Of a DNA stretch of 64,000 bases, positions 41,901 to 54,034 are shown piece by piece. Position numbers and translations under genes: made by a program. Where the stretch lies: positions 1,929,535 through 1,993,534 of the forward strand of contig JASKMD010000027.1 of NCBI GenBank assembly GCA_030144725.1, written 5' to 3'. How positions within the stretch are numbered: position 1 is the stretch's first letter; each line of letters starts with the position of its first letter. The stretch comes from Haematococcus lacustris (taxonomy: Eukaryota; Chlorophyta; Chlorophyceae; Chlamydomonadales; Haematococcaceae). Under the pieces are notes generated by a model, which worked only from the letters and a program-made list of their open reading frames with translations, was not told the DNA's origin and did not search any database.

Positions 41901-44900
41901 GAGTTTCGCCATCGCAGTTATCCTCAAAGTGCTTCACAAAACGAGTTTTGTCATTGCAGTGATCCTCCTACTGCTCCACCACAGTAAGTAACACTGGGTC
42001 AAGATACACGCCTCAGCTCACTAGGGTCAGCAGGTCAGTGGTCAGGGCCAGCCACACCAGGCATGCTTCGTCCTGACCTCCTCCCCGCCCCCCCCCCCCG
42101 GGGTACCCCAGCCCCCCTGCCTTCCACCCCCTCACCTGCGCAAACTGCTCCCCCGGCAGTCCAGTGAAGGCAAACTCGTCCTGCCGCACCTCCCCCGTGT
42201 TGTCCAGGTTGTGGATGGTCAGCACAATGCGCGGCCGCCACAGCCCCTCAGCGTGGTACGCCTGCAGCAGCAGCAGTGGGGGGGGAGGGGGCGCTTGCTG
42301 GGTGACCAACAGCCAGCAGCCAGCCACATAGTCAGCGCCAGCGCTAGGGGCCAGGAGCAGGGGCAGCGGCAGCGGCAATGGCAATGGCACAGCAGCAGTG
42401 GGGCCGGGCAGACCCAGCCGAGCCTCCCCCCCCGCTGCCTCCACACGGGGCTCAGCGCAACCAATCACCAGCTGCAAGGCCAAACTGCAAGACCATCAAC
42501 AACACCAACACTAGCCAACATTAGCAAGCATGCATGCAAACCTGGCAAGCAGGCCAGGCAGCAGGACGCCCCCCCCGCTGCCCCCCCCCTCACCTGGCAG
42601 CCCCCCCCCGCTGCCCCCCTGCCCACCTGGCAGCCCCCACCCGCTGCCCCCCTCGCTGCCCCCCCCCCTCACCTCACCTCCCAGTACAGCAGGGGCACGG
42701 CTGCCGCATGCCAATCATGGACCTGGATGATGTGCGGCTGCTGCTGGCTGCACTTCAGGAACTCCAGAGAGGCCCTGCAGCCACCAGGGGGCAGCAGCCG
42801 GGCCAGGGGTCAGGGGGCGGAGGTGACAGTAGCTTGGCAAGCCCCCCCCTTCCCTCATGCTGCTGCAGCTGCTAGGGCCCCGCTGCCCTCCCCATGCCTC
42901 CCTACAAGCCCCCCTACTGCTGCCCCTGCAAGCCCCCCTCCTCCCCCCTACTTCCACCTGCCCCCCGCTGCCACTTCTGTTACCGCTAGACCCCCCACCC
43001 CCTGGCCCCCTGCTGCTGCCTCTGCTTACCCCTCCTGCTACCCCACTGCCCTCCCCTGCTCCCCCCCTGCCCCTCCCTGCTTGCCCTCCCCCCGCCCTGC
43101 CCCTCTACTGCTGCCCCTTCTGCCCCCGCTGCCCCTTCTTGCCCCCCCTGCTGCTGCCCCTCCCTGCCCCCGCTGTCCCTGTCCCCCCATCCGCCCCTGA
43201 CCTGCCCCACCCTACTCCCCCCCTGCCCCACCCTGCTTGCCCTCCCCTCCCCCCGCCCCGCCTCTGACCTGCACATGTACAGGTACGCCTCCCTCTCATC
43301 ATACGACCCGCGGTAGATGGCGCCGCCCTTGAAGATGTTGCACGCGCCCCAGTCCGTAGGCCGCAGCAGGTACACCGGCACCCCCGCCACACGCCCCTGG
43401 AACACACTCGTGCGCAGCGCACCTGGGGCAGCAGGGGGGAGGCAGGGGGGAGGCAGGCGGGAGGCAGGCGGGCAGGCCAAGGGGTCAGGCTGGATGGGCG
43501 AGTGGGGGGAACCAGGGGGTGGGGGTGATGAGGAGGTCGTGGTGTCAGCAGTCCTTGGCAAGCAACCTAATGTGGTGCAAGCCGGTTGCCTGAGTGGGGG
43601 CAGTGGCAGGGGGGGGGAAAGGCCAGGCCAGCAGAAGGCGGGTGGGGTGCAGCCCGGTCGCCAGAGCAGCAGGGTGGGGTTGGCATAGGGATGGCAGTGG
43701 CAGGGTGGGGTGGGGGGCAGGGGAGCAGTGGCAAGGGGGGCGGGGGGCAGGGCCAGCGGCAGGAGGGTGGGGGGCGGGGGGGCGGGAGGCACTCACCCAC
43801 TCGCATCTCCCCGTCCCACACATAGCCCTTGGGCACGTCAATGTCCATCTCGTGCTTCAGGCCTTCAATCTGCCGGGAACACCCAGGGGGTGAGGGGGAT
43901 GAAGGTGGGAGAAGGGGGGTGTGGAGGGGGGTAGGGGAGGGGAGGTTGGGGGAGAGGGGCCAGGGGGGAGGAGGGAGGGGAGAAAGGGATTAGTTAGCTG
44001 CCATTCCTGCATGACTGCAACCATTCAGGATCTGCTCCACTTCCTTGCGCCCCTTCCCCCCTGCTTCGGGGTGGGGGGGGCACAGCCTGACTGGGACCCT
44101 GGCTGGCCCTGACAGGCTGTTTGAGGCGCTGCCAGTCAGCCTGCAGATAGCAGACAGCTGACAGCAGGTCTGGGACCCTGACAGCTGGGACCCTGGCTGA
44201 CTGCTGCTGGCAGCGGCCTGAGTAGGCAGCGCCCACCGTGCCCTCCGTCAACACCTGGGTGCAGCCCCCCACCCTCACCTCTTGCAGGCCCCCACCTGCT
44301 TGCCCCTGCTTCACCCCCTAGGGGGAAGGGTGCCCAGAGGGGAAGAGGGGTGGGAGGGGGAGAAGGGGGGGAGGGGGCGGGCCAGGAAACCATACTTTCC
44401 CTCCACCACCCTTGCTCATGCTACAGCACCTCAGGTGCACTCCTAGCACTGGCTGTGGGGCTGGATGGCTGGATGGCCAGCCTCGTGTGCACCTGCTCTG
44501 CTCAGCCAATCGCCTGGGCAGCTGACCCTGATGCCTTGGAGGGAAAGCCACCCAAAAGGGGGGGAGAAGGAGGGAGGGGGGAGGGGGAGGGGGAGAAGGG
44601 GGGAGGGGGAGGGGGAGAAGGAGGGAGGGACACACAGGGAGAGACAGCCTTACTGGGTTCCAGTGAACATGCTCCTGCTCCTCCACGCTGAGGCCCTGCC
44701 CCCTGCCCCCCTGCCTGCCGCCTGCACTGACTGCTGCCTGCTGAGCCTGTCCTGCCAGCTGCAGTGCCCCGGCAGGCCCTGGCAGCGATGGGGGGAAAAG
44801 GGGGTGGCAGCGGCAGGGGGGGAGGTAGGAGGTGGCTGTGAGGTGAGGTGGGGTGCTGACCTGCTTCTGGTCCAGGGACTCGTAGAAGGGCATGATGACG

Positions 44901-46491
44901 CTGACGGCGTGGCCGCGGGCAATGCAGGCCTTGCTCAGCCCCGACACCACGTCACCTAGACCTCCCACCTGAGCCCAGGCAGGTGGGCAGGCAGGCAGGC
45001 GGGCAGGCAGGCGGGCACCTAGGCAGTGTGTCAGGGTGCGGCAGCAGCAGTCAGATGACCCACTCCCCTGCACATTGACGCGCAGCCCATGTCACGCAAC
45101 CCATCCCCCCTGGGCCCCCCTGCCCCTCCCGCCCTCTCTATTCCCCACAGCCGGCTCACTTTGCCAATTCTCCCCTGTGTCTTGCTGGTATCACGCCCCT
45201 GCCCACCCCTGCCCACCCCTGCCCACCCCTGCCCACCCCTGCCCACCCCTGCCCACCCCTGCCCACCCCTGCCCACCCCTGCCCACCCCTGCCCACCCCT
45301 GCCAACCCCTGCCCACCCCTGCCCCCCCTGGCCTCCCCTATCCCCCCTGCCCCTCTTGGACCCAACTCCCTCAACCTCGGCCTCCCGTAACTCACCTTGC
45401 CAATTGGAGCCAGCTCAGCTGTGATGTGCACCACCTGCAGCGTCCGGGTGTCACGCTCCACAGCCACCCTCACGCTGTCCTGAAGCTGCGGGCAGAGGCC
45501 AGGCGGGAGGGGGTCAGGACACGGCGCAAACCCCTCACCACCCCTTCACACCCCCTCACATAGTGCAGGCAGGGGGTCAGGACACGGCGCAACAGGCCTG
45601 AGGGTCAGCTGCCCAGTGTCACAGCCACAGGCCTGACTGCACCCTGACCTGACTGCACCCTGAGTCAGGTCATTAAGCAAACCTCTCACCGCCCCCTCAC
45701 ACCCAGAGGCAGGGGGTCAGGACATGGAGCAACAGTCATGAGTGTCAGCTGCCCAGTTTCAGTCACAGTGTGCAGCTGTCGGGCCGTGCTTGCTGACCTG
45801 ACTGCACCCTGACCCGCAGCGCCCCAGTCATGCAGCCGCAGATCATCATCATGCGCCCTCAGCCCTGCCCCCTCAACACCCTGACCCACAGTACCCTCAC
45901 CACTGCACCTGCCAGCACTCCAGCCAGCTCTAGATCCCAAACAGCACACACTCTCACACCCATTCACACACCCCAACACCCTTTCTCACACACACACACA
46001 CTCCACACACACACACTCTCACCTCCCCCCATATCCCCCACACCCCCTGCACCCCCTTCACCCCCTTCAGCACATGCATCATGCAGCTGCACCCGACAAG
46101 CCCCACTAAACACCCAGGGCAGCCCGCCCCCTCCCTACCCTCCCCCCTCTCCCCCCGCCCCCCTCCCTGACGCCCTGCAGGGCAGCACCTGCAGGGGGAA
46201 GGGCTGGTGCCGCGGGCTGCGCTCCCAGAACCGCTCCCCTGCTGCCGGCCAGGCGATGCCCTCAGCCAGCAAGGCCTGAACACAGCGGCAGCACACACGC
46301 TCGGATGCACCTGCTGCTGCACGGCTGCAACCACCAGCTGCGTTACACCCATATCACCCCTTAAGGGAGAACAGGGGTGCCAGGCTGAGGGGCTGGGACA
46401 AGGTACTGCTCCTGCTGCTGCTGCTGCTGGCTGCCACTATTGCTGTCCAGCCAGCCCACTCTGCTGCTGCTGCTGTCCTTCCTGCCCATCC

Positions 46492-46523
<32 letters not shown>

Positions 46524-47462
46524 GCGCTGCTGTTCAGCCTGACACCTCCGCTGTCCCCTCCCTGCTGTGGTGTGGCCTTGCTACTGGCTGGATCCCCTGG
46601 CTGCTGCCGCCCCTCCCGCTGCCCCCTTCACCTCCACGTCCGCAGCAGGCAGCGCCGCCAGCGCCGCGATGTCCTGCAGGTTGCTGGGCAGCAGGCGGGG
46701 CCGCACCAGGGCAGCGCCTGCACCCGCACTGGGTCCCTCAGGCGCTGGGGCCGCAGGGCTGGCTGTGGCGGCAGCCCCTCCAGCCTGCACACCGTCAGGG
46801 CACATGGGGCTCAGGGTCTCCCTCCAGCCTGCTCTGGGTCATGCTGGGGCTCAATCAAGCTGGTCACCAGGCCCTGTGTGATACACCTGAGGGATGGGTG
46901 CCATTGCATGATGGTTGGAATTCATCAGGTCTGCTGGGCCCTGTGTAATGGAGCTGGTGCCACCACCGCCACTTGGTGGTCACATAAGGCGCTACAGTTC
47001 AGGGCAGTGCATGTGGACTGTGATGTATGTTGCAACAGGTGTGGAAACTGCCAATGCATGCCTAGGCCTGCCTGACCAGGGGAGCTCATTGGGTCTGCCT
47101 GGCTGTTGCTGCTGGTGATCCTGCTGCTGCTGCTAGCTAGTGAGCTGAAAGGCTCACAGCTGCTGATGCTGCTTTGAGCGCTGCCAGCTCCTGCTTCAGC
47201 GCCTCATTCTCAGCTTGGAGCAACGCCAGCTGAGAGCGCAGCTGGGACACCTCTGGCGAAGGTGCAGCACTGCAGCAATATGCAGGTATGGGTTACTTTG
47301 AAGGTGGAAGGTGGAGAGGTGGTTGGTGCAGCTGTAGATGTCAGTGGCAATACATGGTGGCGAAAAAAGGTGCTGTGGGAAGGCCTGCCTGAGTGCTCAC
47401 CTGAGTGAGGGGACTTGAGACACCTCCGAATGCACTTCCAGCGATGAGACCTGCGACGCCGT
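37017..47462 (-). CDS. Starch synthase (GT5), SSIV-like
   Basis: Transfers glucose from ADP-glucose to growing starch chains in the plastid. Eighteen exons resolve in frame from 47158-47269 down to 37017-37085 (about 636 aa), plus one partial upstream exon from about 47401 ([16 protein letters not shown]). The N-terminal exon is a heptad-like coiled coil ([20 protein letters not shown]), an SSIV trait. The catalytic part has [18 protein letters not shown], the K-x-G-G-L ADP-glucose motif, split by an intron. It continues with [28 protein letters not shown] followed by [63 protein letters not shown] and [10 protein letters not shown]. The ERLNLMKG insertion favours SSIV over SSIII. Exons are small (63-154 bp) in introns full of C runs. 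The transit peptide and start are not resolved. Confidence 0.9.
38430..38865. repeat. C-run tandem repeat in a starch synthase intron
   Basis: Imperfect units of about 27-37 bp made of C8-C12 runs separated by AGCCGC, GTAGGA(A)CC(A) and AGGACCCACCCTCCAGG. The longest shared block repeats two to three times. The minus (transcribed) strand is G-run rich, which gives spurious Gly-rich frames. Confidence 0.85.
45198..45330. repeat. CCCACCCCTG decamer array in a starch synthase intron
   Basis: About 13 tandem copies of a 10-bp unit with a few substitutions near the 3' end, between the exon ending APIGK and the exon carrying VGGLGDVV. Noncoding. Confidence 0.9.
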
Positions 47463-47762
47463 GCCTCACGCTGCCAGCGCGCCATGTGCCTTAAAAGGAT
47501 CGGAACAGATAGGGAACTCACCTGACATCGGCTAACACTCGGGCGCGGCACGTGGGATGCTACGTGATGGATACAGCGTTGCGGGATGCGAAGATGTCGG
47601 TGCAGCATTTGCAAGATTTGGGCCCGCCTAGCTAACGCAGACTCCCAATGTGGGTAGAGTACGGCTTGCAGCTCATGACTACGACATCGCAAAGCTTGCA
47701 TCGCACAAGCTTGCACACCACGATGTCACACCCTAGCTCGCCAGTCACCCACTCGCAACTTG

Positions 47763-48160
47763 AGGGGCAGGGGCAGGGGCAGGGGCAGGGGCAGGGGCAG
47801 GGGCAGGGGCAGGGGCAGGGGCAGGGGCAGGGGCAGGGGCAGGGGCAGGGGCAGGGGCAGGGGCAGGGGCAGGGGCAGGGGCAGGGGCAGGGGCAGGGGC
47901 AGGGGCAGGGGCAGGGGCAGGGGCAGGGGCAGGGGCAGGGGCAGGGGCAGGGGCAGGGGCAGGGGCAGGGGCAGGGGCAGGGGCAGGGGCAGGGGCAGGG
48001 GCAGGGGCAGGGGCAGGGGCAGGGGCAGGGGCAGGGGCAGGGGCAGGGGCAGGGGCAGGGGCAGGGGCAGGGGCAGGGGCAGGGGCAGGGGCAGGGGCAG
48101 GGGCAGGGGCAGGGGCAGGGGCAGGGGCAGGGGCAGGGGCAGGGGCAGGGGCAGGGGCAG
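47763..48160. repeat. GGGGCA hexanucleotide array
   Basis: 398 bp, about 66 pure units, between the divergent 5' ends of the starch synthase (minus) and array copy G (plus). It is the same hexamer, in opposite orientation, as the tract from 61249 onward. Frames through it ([18 protein letters not shown]) are composition artefacts. The plus strand is a strong G-quadruplex candidate. Confidence 0.97.
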
Positions 48161-48479
48161 CAGTTCAGGTATAATCAGTTGCCTGCAGGAAGACAACGGA
48201 GTCATGTCCTCCACCCTTTATCCAGGGCTTCCAGGCTTCCAGGCTAAGGGCTTCCAGGCTTCAGAGGACTAGTCTCGAGGGCAGGGGGGCCCCAGCCATA
48301 TAGCCCGATGCCCCAAAGTCTCATAGCCTTCACTGAGGGTTTCACTGAGGGTTCGGGGAATCAGGTTTGTGCATTGCAATTTGCAACATTCGGCGCTGTG
48401 AAGGCATTAGGGTTCGGGTTGCTAGGGGAGGTTCGAGTAGCATCAGCATCAGGGCGAGGCCACGACGTCTGCGGAGGCC

Positions 48480-50134
48480 ATGAGCGGCATCAAGACGCTG
48501 TGCACGCAGCCTGGGACGCTGCTCGACAGTCGAGGTTTGATCGCGGACTGCGGCGACTACGCGGCGGTGTGCTGCGTGAAAAGCATAGGGGGGCCCTGGG
48601 TCGTCAAGCGCTCCAAGACTGGCAAGGGTTTCGCGATACTGCTGAGGTGCGGCTGGAGTGGAGTGTCCGTGCTCAGCAACTCTGTCGCTGCGGCGATGAT
48701 GCGGGGTGCGGGGTGCGGGGTGCGGACATACTCTCGACGGCGAGCAGGCCCCATGCCTCAACACGGCGCAATGATACTCAGCCCACACAGCAGCTGGCAC
48801 CAACAACATTGTCCAGTCCACATCATGAGCCTGGTGCAGTCACACCTGCACCGAGTGCACCTGCACCAAGTCCCTTGCCCTGGCAGCAGCAGCCCCAGCC
48901 CGCCTTCTGGATGCGTGCAGGCTGGACTACACGCCGTCCGCCTTTGCCGCAGCACGCAATAGGCTATGGATTGCCAAACAGGACACCATCTTAGAGCATA
49001 TGGTGGGAGAGGACGATACCCGGAGCCTAAACCCCACGAGGGCGATGGTGGTTTACACGCCTGGTCGTGGGCCTGGCACAGCGGCACAGCCAGCCACCAG
49101 CCACACGGCCAACACCTGTCAGCTGGGGCGGCAGCACCGCGTGTCAGGCTGTGTGGTCCACATGCAGGACTGCCCCGCTGCAGGGTGAGTGTAGGGGATT
49201 AGTGGGCAGAGTTAAGGGACTCGCAGGGTTGAGCGGGTGGGGACTGGCGGAGGGAGGGAGGGAGCCTGCTGCCCCGCCCTGTCCTGTACCTTAGCTGTGT
49301 GTCCTGTGGCTGGCTCTTCCCAGCTGGGCCCCCTTCCTCCTGGCTGTGGCACCAAGCTGTGTCCCCTTCTCCTCCCCCCACTCCTCCCTCCTTCACTCCT
49401 GGCCTCACTCCACTGGCTCCTGGCCCCGCTCCTCCTGCCCTGCCTGCAGGCTGTACATAATCACGCAGGAGGGTGGCCTGCACCTGCTGGACTTGCCCAG
49501 TGGCTCCTGCAAGCAGCTGGCTGAGCAGGTGCAGCCCAGCAGCGGACTGGCAGTGCTGCGGACCAGCGTCCTGTTCATCAGCCAGGGTGGCGACATATGT
49601 GCCCTGGACATGGCATCCCACGAGGTCAGGGTGGTGGGCACAGACAAGGTCATGGCTGGCCAGTTTGCACGCCAGGCTGCTGGCCGCTCGCTGGCCCTGC
49701 TGATGGTGCCAAGACCTCTCCCTGGGAAGCAGAATGGGCCAGGCACACCGGGGACAGCACTTGCACCCGGCCTGTACTCCTGCAATGAAGGGAGCCGGCT
49801 CAGGCTGTTGGGCCCCTGCCCCTTGCAACAGCTGTCCAGCAACCTGGCAGTGACGGTGCAGAGGGCTGTGCTGCTCCTCACCCAAGCCCCGGGCGCTGCC
49901 ACCCACCAGCTGTGTAGCCTGCCTGCCAGCAGCTTGGATAACTGGGGCGAGAGTAACTGGCTGCCGCTTATTGTGGCCTTTGGCGCAGCACTAGTGATCA
50001 TGGTGCGGGTGGCGAATTTGCTGGGGATGCTGCCATCATGGGTGTCTGTCATTAAGTGGCTGATGTCGCTGTGGCAGTGGGTGGAGTCACTGGACCAGTG
50101 GCTGGCCTCGCTGGAGGCCTCGCTGGAGGCTTAG
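48480..50134 (+). CDS. Array copy G: membrane-anchored member of the family
   Basis: Exons 48480-48646, 48921-49184 and 49450-50134 splice through phase-2 introns into 371 aa. Exon 1 starts directly at the conserved part (MSGIKTLCTQPGTLLDSRGL, then IADCGDYAAVCCVK, GGPWVVKRSKTGKGFAILLR), lacking the Arg-rich leader of A-F. Exon 2 is LDYTPSAFAAARNRLWIAKQ plus an insertion. Exon 3 has LYIITQEGGLHLLDLPSG, SSGLAVLRTSVLFISQGGDI and CALDMASHEVRVV, clearly homologous to the SGGLAL/LFIS/CELDMES core. Residues about 313-333 (WLPLIVAFGAALVIMVRV) form a transmembrane helix, followed by a Trp-rich tail. No signal peptide is seen, so it may be a tail-anchored protein. Function unknown. Confidence 0.78.
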
Positions 50135-50363
50135 AACACAGGGCCATGGCCCCTACCCACAGTTGCCATCCACCTCACCCAACCTCACCCCACTTTGCCC
50201 TCCCACTGCCTGCCTGCATCAGGCCAACTTGATTGTCAGCGCACATTAGCGCAAACAGAGGCAAGGCCAGAGTACGTACGTAGAGTACACAGAGGGCAAG
50301 CCAGCGCTTGCTTGGCATTACCATGAATAGTTGCTCTGCACTGCATTAGCATGAGTTGGAGCC

Positions 50364-51899
50364 ATGCTTGATTTGGGCCAATCCTTGTTGACGTTCAACC
50401 GTCAATTGAATCAGCCAAAACTAGATTACTCCTCAATGAGAGTTGTTCACGGAGAGTTCAAGGAGTTTGGTTTGGCTGCGCGTAACGCGTGCGCCGCTAT
50501 GGGTGACATTCTGACGATGTGCACGCAGCCCGGGAAGCTTATAGAATGTCGGGGGCTGTTCGCGGATCGCTGCGGCGATGTAGCGTTGTGCTGCGTAAGG
50601 GAGGCTGCGGAGGGCTGGGTCGTGAAGCGCTCCGAGTCTGGGAAGGGTTTCGCGCCATTGCTAAGGTGCGGCTTCAAGTCCCCGTACTCAACGCTGCGGC
50701 AGAGATGCGGCAGCGAAAGTGCTGGTCCGTCGCAGAGCCTCTCCTACCCAGCCCATCACCTGGTTGCTTGCAGGCCTGATTTCGTGCCGACTGCCTTCGC
50801 CGCAGCCGAGGACACATTTTGGATTGCCAGGCAGGGAGCAGTGTTAGAGTACATTATTTACGACCACCGTAGTGCATGGATACTGGGACTAGGCCAGGCT
50901 GGGCCAAACCATAACCGCACTTGTCGCGTCCCAGGCCATGTGGTCTACATGCACAGTGCTACAACAGACAAGTAAGCAAATCAGCAAGAGCAGACTACTA
51001 CACAGCTTGCGCCACACCACAAACCGCCACGCACCCCCAGCCCAAACAGCCCCACCCGCCCTTCCCTTGCCCCCTGCTTACCCCCTGCTTACCCACCCCC
51101 AGTGCACTTCGCCCCTGGCTGTTGGGCCACCTACAAACTCTTCCCCTGGCCCCGCTCCTCCTGCCCTGCCTGCAGGCTGTACATCATCACGCAGGAGGGT
51201 GGCCTGCACCTGCTGGACTTGCCCAGTGGCACCTGCGAGCTGCTGACCAGGAATGTGCAGCGCAGCAGTGGCCTGGCAGTGTTGCAAAGCAGCGTGCTGT
51301 TCATCAGCCAGGGTGGCGACATATGTGCCCTGGACATGGCATCCCATGAGGTCAGGGTGGTGGGCACGGACAAGGTCACGGCTGGCCAGTTCGTACATCA
51401 GGCTGCTGGATGGCCCCTATCCCTGCTGCTGGTGCCAAGACCTGCTTCAGCTCAGCCCAATGAGCCACGCCCACGACGGGAGCCGCTCACCTCGGGCTTC
51501 TACACCTGCAATGAGGAGGGCCAGCTGTGCCAGGTGGCCCCCCCAGCCACGCAAGAGCCATCAAGCAATCTGGCGGTGTCAGATCGCTGGGGGGTTCTGT
51601 TCCTGACTCAAGCCCCGGGCAGTGACCACTACCAGCTGCGTCGCTTGCCTGTGCACAGCTTCAGCGGCTGGCGTGTGCGCCTCTTGCTGTATTGTGTTGC
51701 ATTGAGGGGGCTAGCTATACTGCTTTTTGTTTTGCTTATGGTAGTCTCAGCGATTGTGCAGCTACGCTCTGATCGCACTGAGTGGCAGCCCAGCTCCGAT
51801 GACGTCCCGGCGTCCCGAGGTGAATGCGTCAGCGATGGCGTGCTCAGCCAAGCCAGCTGTTCCTCATTCTCAGGTCATGACTGGCCAGTGGGTTTGTGA
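50364..51899 (+). CDS. Array copy H: membrane-anchored member of the family
   Basis: Exons 50364-50665, 50774-50971 and 51176-51899 give 407 aa; an internal ATG at 50499 (MGDILTMCTQPG) aligns with the start of copy G and could be the real start. The N-terminal motif is diverged (GLFADRCGDVALCCVREAAE, GWVVKRSESGKGFAPLLR). The blade exon begins RPDFVPTAFAAAEDTFWIAR. The last exon is close to G (LYIITQEGGLHLLDLPSGTC, FISQGGDICALDMASHEVRV). A transmembrane helix lies near residues 334-361 (LLLYCVALRGLAILLFVLLM). The polypyrimidine tract before exon 3 is nearly identical to that of G. G and H form the second, later-diverging pair of the array. Confidence 0.78.
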
Positions 51900-52719
51900 C
51901 TGCGCTTGTGGTGCGGGTGGCGTAGGGGGAGCAGAGTTGAGAAGGGTGTAGTATGGATGTCCTGGTGATGGAGGCCTCACTAGTAGTCAGGACCTCCCGC
52001 ACCTGGCCAACAGATCTGCCCATGATTTGCGCTATACAGGGCTGCATGTGAGCTGCCCTGCACAGTTTGGTAAGGTGGGTGTTGGCGTGATGTTGACACG
52101 TGGGTGTTGGCGTGAAGTTGCCAGGTCATCAATACTAAGTCAATCGGGGTTATACTGGAGGTTTGCGACGGCCGGTGTGAGGGGAGTGAGGAGGTTTGCG
52201 CCCCGACGCACCGACGGCCGTTCTTCGCGCAGCGGCTATCAGCGCGTTGCGCTGATCATCATGGGCGTCGCAACTCACGTTAAAGTTAGCTTTGCAGGGT
52301 GTGACCCGAGCCTATGAGACCTGCTTGAGGAAACAAGCCAGTCCATCACCAGCTATGTAAAATGTTATGTAAGATGCTATGTTTCGGCCGCAGTGGTCCG
52401 CAAGGGTCGCAAGGGTCCGCAGTCCGCAGTCCGGGCCAAAGAATTCGCACGATATCCAATGATGTCGTTGCGTTCGAGCTAGTCATCGCCGCACACAGAA
52501 CACCAGTCTCCCTGGGGAAGAACACTCGAGTTTCATGTGCAATGTCAATGTGCCAGGCCTTGTTCCCGTGACTGCCAGGCCCAATGCAGATATATTCATG
52601 AGTATGTTAAGATTGATATGCTAAAGAGCGTGCGCACACGCGCAGCCTCCAGATAGGACTTATACATACAAGTCATATGGTCAAGATGCCTACTCATCAG
52701 CTCCATCCTGCTGCCTGCT
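51900..52719. other. Spacer after copy H
   Basis: No gene supported. A GTGTTGGCGTGATGTTG phrase is partly duplicated at about 52080 and 52107. Nothing resembling another family copy follows. Confidence 0.5.
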
Positions 52720-54034
52720 ATGCTCCTGTTGTTGCCAGCACCCCTGAAGCTAGTGGGTAGGGTGATGCTGCTGCCAGCTGTGCTCTTGGTGGTGCCAACA
52801 TTCCTTCAGCTAGTGGGTAGGGTGGTGGTGTTGCCTGCTATGCTCCTGGTGGTGCCAGCACTCCTACAGCTAGTGTGTAGGGTGGTGTTGCTGCCAGCTG
52901 TGCTCCTGGTGGTGCCATCACCCCTACAGCTAGTGGGTAGGGTGGCGCTGCTGCCTACTATGCTCCTGTTGTTGCCAGCGACCCTTCAGTTAGTGTGTAG
53001 GGTGGTGCTGCTGCCAGCTGTGCTCCTGGTGGTGCCATCACCCCTGCAGCTAGTGGGTAGGGTGGTGCTGCTGCCTACTATGCTCCTGTTGTTGCCAGAA
53101 CCCCTACAGCTAGTGTGTAGGGTGGTGTTGCTGCCAGCTGTGCTCCTGGTGGTGCCATCACCCCTACAGCTAGTGGGTAGGGTGGCGCTGCTGCCTACTA
53201 TGCTCCTGTTGTTGCCAGCACCCCTTCAGTTAGTGTGTAGGGTGGTGCTGCTGCCAGCTGTGCTCCTGGTGGTGCCATCACCCCTGCAGCTAGTGGGTAG
53301 GGTGGTGCTGCTGCCTACTATGCTCCTGTTGTTGCCAGAACCCCTACAGCTAGTGTGTAGGGTGGTGCTGCTGCCAGCTGTGCTCCTGGTGGTGCAAGCA
53401 CCCCTACAGCTAGTGGGTAGGGTGGTGCTGCTGCCTACTATGCTCCTGTTGTTGCCAGCACCCCTAAAGCTAGTGGGTAGGGTGGTGCTGCTGCCTACTA
53501 TGCTCCTGTTGTTGCCAGCACCCCTACAGCTAGTGGGTAGGGTGGTGCTGCTGCCAGTTGTGCTCCTGGTGGTGCCATCACCCCTGCAGCTAGTGGGTAG
53601 GGTGGTGCTGCTGCCTACTATGCTCCTGTTGTTGCCAGCACCCCTTCAGTTAGTGTGTAGGGTGGTGCTGCTGCCAGCTGTGCTCCTGGTGGTGCCATCA
53701 CCCCTGCAGCTAGTGGGTAGGGTGGTGCTGCTGCCTACTATGCTCCTGTTGTTGCCAGCACCCCTACAGCTAGTGGGTAGGGTGGTGCTGCTGCCTACTA
53801 TGCTCCTGTTGTTGCCAGCACCCCTACAGCTAGTGGGTAGGGTGGTGCTGCTGCCAGTTGTGCTCCTGGTGGTGCCATCACCCCTGCAGCTAGTGGGTAG
53901 GGTGGTGCTGCTGCCTACTATGCTCCTGTTGTTGCCAGCACCCCTACAACTAGTGTGTAGGGTGGTGCTGCTGCCAGCTGTGCTCCTGGTGGTGCCATCA
54001 CCCCTGCAGCTAGTGGGTAGGGTGGTGTTGCTTT
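52720..54034 (+). repeat. 60-bp minisatellite (about 22 units), open on the plus strand
   Basis: About 22 units of 60 bp. Two unit types, CTACTATGCTCCTGTTGTTG and CCAGCTGTGCTCCTGGTGGT, largely alternate, giving a 120-bp higher-order period. Because 60 is divisible by three, a 457-codon frame from ATG 52720 to 54093 stays open, with a 20-residue hydrophobic period (for example LQLVGRVVLLPTMLLLLP). Most differences between units are substitutions, with no frame-breaking indels. A protein this hydrophobic with one Arg per repeat would be unusual. I annotate the DNA repeat and leave coding status open. Confidence 0.85.

Noticed and set aside
42211..43267. Pro-rich plus-strand frames of up to 329 codons
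   Set aside because: Antisense to starch synthase exons and C-rich introns; no protein-like features.
47648..48272. Gln-Gly, Gly-Arg and Leu-Pro repeat proteins
   Set aside because: Frames through the GGGGCA array between two divergent genes; composition artefact with no conserved flank.
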